From the NCBI GenBank assembly GCA_025054795.1, contig JANWZU010000182.1, positions 1 to 17,664 on the forward strand: 17,664 bases of DNA, read 5' to 3'. A model generated the notes under the pieces. It saw nothing but the letters and a program-made list of their open reading frames with translations, ran no database searches and was not told where the DNA came from. Made by a program: the position numbers and the translations under genes. This stretch comes from Candidatus Caldarchaeum sp. GTDB taxonomy: Archaea > Thermoproteota > Nitrososphaeria_A > Caldarchaeales > Caldarchaeaceae. Each line of letters starts with the position of its first letter. The stretch's first letter is position 1. Of the stretch, positions 13,632 to 17,664 are shown piece after piece.

Positions 13632-14264
13632 ATGGAGTTCTTCACACCCGGCTTCTGGGACAGCTTGACAGGCTACGGATACGTCGGAGTTTTCGCCGCA
13701 AGCTTTCTCGGAAGCCTCATCCCGTTCGTCTCAGGCCCCTACATACCGCCCATTATCGTGGCGATAATAGCAGGCAGGCTGGACCCGATGCCCACAGCGC
13801 TGGCCAGCGCTTTGGGAGCGGCCGTAGCCAAGTTCATTCTCTTCTACTTCTTCAAAGGTGGAAGAACTTTCATAAGCGCTGAGACACGGCGGAGGATGGA
13901 ACCTCTGGAAAAGCTTGTCGCAAGACACGGATGGCTCGCAGTCGTAGGCGCCGCCGCAACCCCTCTGCCCGACGACGTCGTCTTCGTCCTCCTCGCTGTC
14001 TCAAACTACAGCAGCAAGCTTTTCCTGCCCACCGTGTTTGCAGGCAAGCTGCTCATCACCACAGCCGTCTCATACGTAGCCCTCTACTGGGGAAACCTAG
14101 CCTGCTACATCGTCGAATGCGTCGTCGGCGAAGTCAACATAACCCACACACTCCTCATAGCCGGTGCAACAGCAGCCGCAGCCATGGCAGCCGTCTACCT
14201 TCTCACACGCCTAGACTGGGCGAAAATATTCACGAGACTCGGGCTGAGGACAGAAAGCGCTTGA
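13632..14264 (+). CDS. VTT/DedA-like (SNARE-associated type) integral membrane protein
   Basis: The protein has 210 residues and about five to six hydrophobic segments. It contains 'GSLIPFVSGPYIPPIIVAIIAG' near the N-terminus and 'LEKLVARHGWLAVVGAAATPLPDDVVFVLLAV' in the middle; a charged helix leading to G-W-x-x-x-x and then a proline-rich re-entrant loop is the pattern of VTT/DedA proteins. Members act in lipid scrambling or transport and in membrane homeostasis; no substrate can be named. A half-match to a TATA box (GCTAAAG, about 13597-13603) lies about 32 nt upstream. It is divergent from gdhA. The VTT call rests on pattern, not on an unambiguous motif. Confidence 0.6.
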   Translation: MEFFTPGFWDSLTGYGYVGVFAASFLGSLIPFVSGPYIPPIIVAIIAGRLDPMPTALASALGAAVAKFILFYFFKGGRTFISAETRRRMEPLEKLVARHGWLAVVGAAATPLPDDVVFVLLAVSNYSSKLFLPTVFAGKLLITTAVSYVALYWGNLACYIVECVVGEVNITHTLLIAGATAAAAMAAVYLLTRLDWAKIFTRLGLRTESA

Positions 14265-14308
14265 CCGCCTTGTACTCATCCTACAGGCATAAGCGGTTTA
14301 TACCATAG

Positions 14309-14317
14309 CTTATTTAC
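14309..14317 (+). promoter_or_regulatory. TATA box of the thiO-thiS-thiG-tenI operon
   Basis: CTTATTTAC is centred 27 nt before TTG 14340, so the transcript should begin at or next to that codon. I saw no thiamine-diphosphate (THI-box) riboswitch in the 75 nt between the preceding gene and thiO, and a leaderless mRNA would leave no room for one. Confidence 0.55.
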
Positions 14318-14339
14318 CTGCCGCCATAGCCCACATTAG

Positions 14340-15473
14340 TTGATAGGGGTTGTAGGTGGAGGGTTGACGGGGCTTTCTGTCGGATGGAGTCTAGCGGAAC
14401 GTGGTTTTGACGTCGTTGTCTACGACAGAGCAGCCTCCGGAAGAGGAGCTTCATGGGCTTCCGCCGGCATGCTGGCTCCCAACCTCGAGGCCGAACCGGG
14501 AGAAGAAAAACTGGTGAAGCTGCTGACCATGTCTCTGAAAATGTGGAAAGGATTCGCAGAGACGTTGGAGAGACGGTCGGGGATTAAAGTCGGCTACCGG
14601 GAGGAAGGCACTCTAGCCGTCGCCCTCAACAGAGATGACGTCGAAAGACTGCGTTTTCAACACCGTTTCCAAAAAGAGCTCGGCCTCGACGTGGAACTCA
14701 TAGACGCCGAAGCTGTTCTGGAGCTCGAGCCTTTCATCAGCAGAAAGGTGCAGGCGGCGTTGTACAGCAGGAGCGACCATCAAGTCGATTCACGCCGGGC
14801 TGTTGAAGCTGTGAAGAAGTTGTTCGTTGAATCGGGCGGTGTTTTGAAGGAGGGCTGCGGTGTCGAGAGAATCGTGGTCGAGAACAGCCGTGTAGTCGGA
14901 GTTGTTTCATGCGAAGGGTTTAAGCGGTTTGAACACGTTGTTCTTGCTGCGGGCTCATGGTCCCGACAAGTCGAAGGCCTTCCCGAGGAAGCCCGGCCAC
15001 CCGTCAGACCGGTCAAAGGCCAGATGATAGCCGTCCGGGAGACTGGAAGCCAGCCTTTACTCAAACATGTGGTCTGGGGCCCGACACGGCCTTGGGGCCC
15101 TTCATACATAGTTCCGAAACCCGAAGGCCGCATCCTTCTGGGAACAACCGTTGAAGAAATGGGGTTCGACACATCAGTCACAGCAGGCGGTTTGATGGGC
15201 ATTCTCAGAAGCTGTTGGGAGATAGTTCCAGCCATAGCGGAGCTGCCTGTTGAAGAGGTCTGGGCTGGGCTGAGACCCGGCTCACCTGACGACGCACCCA
15301 TAATCGGGCCCTCGACAGTAGAGGGGCTTGTCATCGCAACAGGCCATTACCGCAACGGAATACTGCTCGCACCGTTGACAGCCAAAGCAGTAGCAGACTA
15401 CGTCGAGACAGGTAAGCTGGATGAGTTGCTGAAACCGTTTACGCCGCATCGTTTTAGAGCTGGAGGTGGCTGA
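14340..15473 (+). CDS. thiO: Glycine oxidase ThiO (FAD-dependent)
   Basis: The protein has 377 residues, normal for ThiO. The N-terminal FAD-binding motif is VVGGGLTGLSVGW, ending in the acidic residue of VVYDR. It is followed by 'GASWASAGMLAP', the ThiO hallmark. The C-terminal part has 'WAGLRPGSPDDAPIIGPS' and 'ATGHYRNGILLAPLTA', which close over the flavin and bind glycine. The enzyme oxidises glycine with O2 to dehydroglycine (iminoacetate) and H2O2, supplying the thiazole ring's C-N unit to ThiG. The start is TTG at 14340, 27 nt after a TATA box and at the first strand of the FAD domain. It is first in a tight thiO-thiS-thiG-tenI operon; the stop overlaps or nearly touches thiS. It implies an organism that meets oxygen. 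Confidence 0.93.
   Translation: MIGVVGGGLTGLSVGWSLAERGFDVVVYDRAASGRGASWASAGMLAPNLEAEPGEEKLVKLLTMSLKMWKGFAETLERRSGIKVGYREEGTLAVALNRDDVERLRFQHRFQKELGLDVELIDAEAVLELEPFISRKVQAALYSRSDHQVDSRRAVEAVKKLFVESGGVLKEGCGVERIVVENSRVVGVVSCEGFKRFEHVVLAAGSWSRQVEGLPEEARPPVRPVKGQMIAVRETGSQPLLKHVVWGPTRPWGPSYIVPKPEGRILLGTTVEEMGFDTSVTAGGLMGILRSCWEIVPAIAELPVEEVWAGLRPGSPDDAPIIGPSTVEGLVIATGHYRNGILLAPLTAKAVADYVETGKLDELLKPFTPHRFRAGGG
15462..15469 (+). promoter_or_regulatory. Shine-Dalgarno for thiS
   Basis: GGAGGTGG, inside the last codons of thiO, lies 6 nt before CTG 15476. The same octamer precedes porD, porA and porB at 5-7 nt, which supports CTG 15476 as the thiS start. Confidence 0.65.
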
Positions 15474-15475
15474 AG

Positions 15476-15682
15476 CTGGCGAAATTTTACCTCAATGGCG
15501 AGGAACAGCCCTACATCCAGCAGACAGTACACGAGCTTCTTCAAACCCGTGGGATAGACCCTGAAAGACACGGCGTCGCAGTCGCTGTAAACGGCGAAGT
15601 AGTCCACAGAAAAGCTTGGAAAACCCATGTAATCAAGCCCGAAGACCGTGTGGAAATAGTCACAGCTGTCGCAGGTGGATGA
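15476..15682 (+). CDS. thiS: Sulfur-carrier protein ThiS, with an apparent CTG start
   Basis: The protein has 68 residues, the usual ThiS size. It starts 'LAKFYLNGEE', contains 'AVAVNGEVV' followed by 'IKPEDRVEIVTAVAGG', and ends in the Gly-Gly tail that is adenylated, then converted to a thiocarboxylate for thiazole formation. The frame contains no ATG, GTG or TTG before the conserved region: a TAG stop lies at 15455-15457, and the only candidates are CTG 15476 (SD GGAGGTGG 6 nt upstream) and CTG 15470 (CTGA overlap with the thiO stop, SD too close). I choose 15476. Gene callers limited to standard starts will miss it. ThiF, which would activate it, is not in the window. Confidence 0.88.
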   Translation: MAKFYLNGEEQPYIQQTVHELLQTRGIDPERHGVAVAVNGEVVHRKAWKTHVIKPEDRVEIVTAVAGG

Positions 15683-15683
15683 A

Positions 15684-16454
15684 ATGGAGGACAGACTAAC
15701 TATCGCTGGAAAGGACTTCAACTCTAGGTTGTTTGTCGGAACGGCAAGGTATCCCAACGTCAAAGTCATGCTCGAAGCCATCCAAGAAAGCGGAGCCGAA
15801 GCGGTTACCGTGGCAATCCGACGTCTGAACCCAACCCAGATGAGCGAAAATATACTCGGGGTTTTGACGGGCCGCTACTTCATAATCCCCAACACCGCCG
15901 GCTGCTACACGGCTAAGGAAGCTGTCTTGACGGCGCAACTAGCACGGGAAGCCCTCGGCACTAACTGGGTTAAACTCGAAGTAATAGGCGACGACGAAAC
16001 CCTCTACCCCGACACATCCCAGCTTCTTCAAGCAGCCAAGCAGCTCGTCGACGAAGGATTCGTCGTCCTACCCTACTGCAACGACGACCCCGTCGCCTGC
16101 GCAGCCCTCGAAAAAATCGGATGCGCCGCCGTGATGCCGCTAGGCTCTCCGATAGGCTCTGGCATGGGGATTCTAAACCCCTACAACATACGCATCATCA
16201 AGCAGAAAGTCTCTGTTCCAGTAATAGTCGACGCAGGAGTAGGAACGGCCTCCGACGTCGCAGTAGCCATGGAGCTGGGGGTTGACGGAGTCTTGGTCAA
16301 CACAGCCATAGCTCAGGCCCGAAACCCCGTCATGATGGCGAGAGCCATCAGGCAGGCTGTCGAAGCGGGCAGGCTTGCCTACAGGGCTGGACGAATACCA
16401 CGGCTTTATCACGCCCATCCATCCTCACCGACGGAAGGCAGAATCGATGTTTAA
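15684..16454 (+). CDS. thiG: Thiazole synthase ThiG
   Basis: The protein has 256 residues, normal length. The TIM-barrel signature is complete: 'NTAGCYTAKEAV', catalytic Lys97 in 'WVKLEVIGD' (forms the Schiff base with deoxyxylulose 5-phosphate), 'LPYCNDDPVAC', 'AVMPLGSPIGSGMG', 'PVIVDAGVGTASD' and 'LVNTAIAQA' (phosphate loops). It joins deoxyxylulose phosphate, dehydroglycine from ThiO and sulfur from ThiS thiocarboxylate to make the thiazole phosphate. ATG 15684 lies just after the thiS stop, with GGTGG 5 nt upstream; a GTG at 15675 is in frame but inside thiS. The end overlaps the next gene by 8 nt. Confidence 0.95.
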   Translation: MEDRLTIAGKDFNSRLFVGTARYPNVKVMLEAIQESGAEAVTVAIRRLNPTQMSENILGVLTGRYFIIPNTAGCYTAKEAVLTAQLAREALGTNWVKLEVIGDDETLYPDTSQLLQAAKQLVDEGFVVLPYCNDDPVACAALEKIGCAAVMPLGSPIGSGMGILNPYNIRIIKQKVSVPVIVDAGVGTASDVAVAMELGVDGVLVNTAIAQARNPVMMARAIRQAVEAGRLAYRAGRIPRLYHAHPSSPTEGRIDV

Positions 16455-17076
16455 GATTCCCGACCCGCCTGTGATGCTTATCGCAGACATGAGCTTCTTC
16501 GGAGAGAGGCTGCTCACGGTAGTCGAGGAATGTTTTGAAGCTGGATGCCGCTGGGCCATGGTAAGGGGAAAGCAAAAGCCGTTGGAAGAGGTGAAGACCG
16601 CCGCCCGCAAAATTCTGCTCAAAGCCGAGAAACACCAAGCCCAAGTGTACGTCAACTCCTACGCCGAAATAGTTGCAGAGCTGGACGCCCACGGCGTTCA
16701 TCTTCCGCAGGGCTTCAGCGTCGGCCGAGCGAGGAAAATTGTCGGCGAAGGGAAAGCTGTAGGAGTTTCTGTGCATTCATTAGACGAAGCCCTGCATGCG
16801 GAAAAAGAAAGTGCCGACTACGTGGCCCTGAGCCCTGTCTTTCCTTCAATAAGCAAACACGGCTACTCGCGGGAGTTGGGGCTGGAAGGCATTCGGCTTG
16901 TTTCGTCAACGCTGAGAATTTCCGTGGTGGCTCTGGGCGGGGTAAGGCCCGGGAACGCCGCCGCCTGTCTGCAGAACGGAGCCAAGGCCGTTGCTGTTTT
17001 AGGAGCGCTGTCTGAAAAACTTCCCCCCAGAACAGTCATGCGGCAAATCATCGGCGAATTAAAGCAAGGCCTATGA
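16447..17076 (+). CDS. tenI: TenI-type thiazole tautomerase (ThiE/TenI family)
   Basis: The protein has 209 residues from ATG 16447, which overlaps the thiG end by 8 nt. The fold is that of the ThiE/TenI family: 'RGKQKP', 'GVHLPQGFS', 'GVSVHSLDEALHAEKESADYV', 'SPVFPSISKHG', 'VALGGVRPGNAA'. The two Mg-binding aspartates of thiamine phosphate synthase ThiE are missing: the N-D-D/R block reads VNSYAE and the GQED block reads LPQGFS. The LPxG and SVHSLEEA-type blocks instead match TenI of Bacillus subtilis, which aromatises the ThiG product and whose catalytic His lies in SVHS. As in B. subtilis, it sits beside thiO, thiS and thiG. A true ThiE is a less likely alternative. A T-run at 17150-17155 may end the transcript. 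Confidence 0.85.
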   Translation: MFKIPDPPVMLIADMSFFGERLLTVVEECFEAGCRWAMVRGKQKPLEEVKTAARKILLKAEKHQAQVYVNSYAEIVAELDAHGVHLPQGFSVGRARKIVGEGKAVGVSVHSLDEALHAEKESADYVALSPVFPSISKHGYSRELGLEGIRLVSSTLRISVVALGGVRPGNAAACLQNGAKAVAVLGALSEKLPPRTVMRQIIGELKQGL

Positions 17077-17126
17077 CTGATGAGACCTAGGTTCGAAACA
17101 GCCCTGTGATGAGTGGAGAAAAGCCG

Positions 17127-17567
17127 CTACGCTGAAATGCCTGACCCCGTTTTTTCATGTAAAAGTTTGACAGCGTTCTCGAACACGTGCTTTGCGTTTT
17201 TCAGGCTGTTGGATGCCTCAGCTTCGTCAAAAAGCTCGCTTGGGCCCTTTCCAACTGCTTCGACGCCGTACATGCTGGGAGCTCTTTTGATGGTGAGCTC
17301 TGCTGATATCCGGTCGAAGTCGGCGACGAGTGCTTGGAACCATTCAGGAAACCTTTCGCCATGAAACTTCAGAACGTCTCCGACGTGATGGGTTTTCGGA
17401 TACTCGATGCCTACGAGCCTAAGGCAAGCCTTCAGCGAAAGCTCCACCAGCTCCTGACAGTACCTGACCACCTCGGGGTAGTCTCCTCTGGCGTATGCCG
17501 CTTCAGCGTCAATCAGCCTTGCCCGAGCTCTTTTAATGTAGTCGGCGGCCAGCTTCTCCATCTTCAT
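17127..17567 (-). CDS. HEPN-domain protein (second module)
   Basis: The protein has 146 residues from ATG 17567. The archaeal HEPN signature is 'YPEVVRYCQELVELSLKACLRLVGIEYPKTHHVGDVL', followed by 'APSMYGVEAVGKGPSELFDEAEA', typical of this subfamily. No R-X4-6-H RNase motif is evident near the His pair, so catalysis is doubtful. ATG 17567 shares ATGA with the stop of the upstream gene, which indicates translational coupling; a longer start at ATG 17600 would overlap that gene by 37 nt. It converges on the thi operon. HEPN proteins of this group are normally partnered by an MNT nucleotidyltransferase. Confidence 0.85.
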   Translation of the reverse strand: MKMEKLAADYIKRARARLIDAEAAYARGDYPEVVRYCQELVELSLKACLRLVGIEYPKTHHVGDVLKFHGERFPEWFQALVADFDRISAELTIKRAPSMYGVEAVGKGPSELFDEAEASNSLKNAKHVFENAVKLLHEKTGSGISA

Positions 17568-17664
17568 GGCGCCATGTTTTGAGGCATAACCCAGTACCAT
17601 TTCCCGTTCATAAGCTGTATGCGTTGCACGCCTTCAGCAGTCAGCCGGCTTCGAAGCGTTTCCA
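17564..17664 (-). CDS. C-terminal end of a probable MNT nucleotidyltransferase (partial, 5' end outside window)
   Basis: Reading minus from 17662 gives 32 residues ending in TGA at 17566-17564, including 'EGVQRIQLMNGKWYWVM'. A basic/aromatic end of the form 'R-I-x-x-x-G-K-W-Y-W' recalls the C-termini of archaeal nucleotidyltransferases that precede HEPN genes. The ATGA overlap with the HEPN start supports an MNT-HEPN pair. The catalytic motif lies outside the window, so the family is an inference. Confidence 0.5.
   Translation of the reverse strand, partial: ETLRSRLTAEGVQRIQLMNGKWYWVMPQNMAP

Noticed and set aside
14265..14339. A thiamine-diphosphate riboswitch before thiO
   Set aside because: No THI-box core (such as CTGAGA with a paired ACCTGA) is visible, and the TATA box at 14309-14317 would leave almost no leader.
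17078..17135. Possible C/D box guide RNA after tenI: TGATGA at 17078, GTGATGA at 17106 and CTGA at 17132
   Set aside because: The boxes are separated by about 19-22 nt rather than the roughly 12 nt of archaeal guide RNAs, the inner D' box is imperfect (CTGT), the outer stem would lie inside tenI, and the 3' part overlaps the HEPN gene. Small-RNA sequencing could decide.

Overview
The window is archaeal. The evidence is an archease, a SPOUT-class RNA methyltransferase, an NreA-type repair protein, a PIN-domain ATPase, a four-subunit pyruvate:ferredoxin oxidoreductase, an intron-bearing serine tRNA, and TATA-like boxes 24-30 nt upstream of the first codon of most transcription units, which implies leaderless transcripts. 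First genes lack a Shine-Dalgarno sequence, while several internal operon genes carry a strong GGAGGTGG. TTG and GTG starts are common. The mix suggests a thermophilic TACK-type archaeon (Aigarchaeota-, Thaumarchaeota- or Bathyarchaeia-like), but the lineage cannot be fixed from this sequence alone.

Layout. (1) 1-2389: two surface proteins, the end of a repeat-rich C-terminally anchored protein and a signal-peptide protein with a C-terminal anchor. (2) 2431-5288: an RNA-maturation neighbourhood with archease, a SPOUT RNA methyltransferase, tRNA-Ser(UGA) with a 12-nt intron, and a TrmO-like tRNA methyltransferase followed by a 53-residue zinc ribbon. An oppositely oriented HEPN/MNT toxin-antitoxin pair sits in its middle and abuts the tRNA 3' end. 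(3) 5281-6572: a half-size EamA transporter and an acylphosphatase fused to an 18-residue-repeat helix. (4) 6567-9291, minus strand: PIN-ATPase then NreA. (5) 9325-12216, minus strand: porG-porD-porA-porB. (6) 12291-13529, minus strand: a glutamate dehydrogenase family enzyme. (7) 13632-14264: a VTT/DedA-like membrane protein. (8) 14340-17076: a compact thiO-thiS-thiG-tenI operon. (9) 17127-17664, minus strand: a second HEPN gene preceded by the end of a probable MNT gene.

The genes form several working sets. The Por subunits interconvert pyruvate and acetyl-CoA with ferredoxin. GDH links ammonia and 2-oxoglutarate to glutamate. The thi operon encodes the bacterial-type, oxygen- and glycine-dependent route to the thiamine thiazole, which is unusual in an archaeon; most archaea use Thi4. 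ThiS has no ATG, GTG or TTG start and seems to begin at CTG.

The items most worth a second look are the bacterial-type thi operon with its CTG-started thiS, the acylphosphatase fused to an aromatic-striped helix of exact 18/5 periodicity, the tRNA-Ser micro-intron, and the HEPN/MNT pair against the tRNA. No CRISPR array, insertion sequence or rRNA was seen. No gene-free stretch exceeds about 150 bases.
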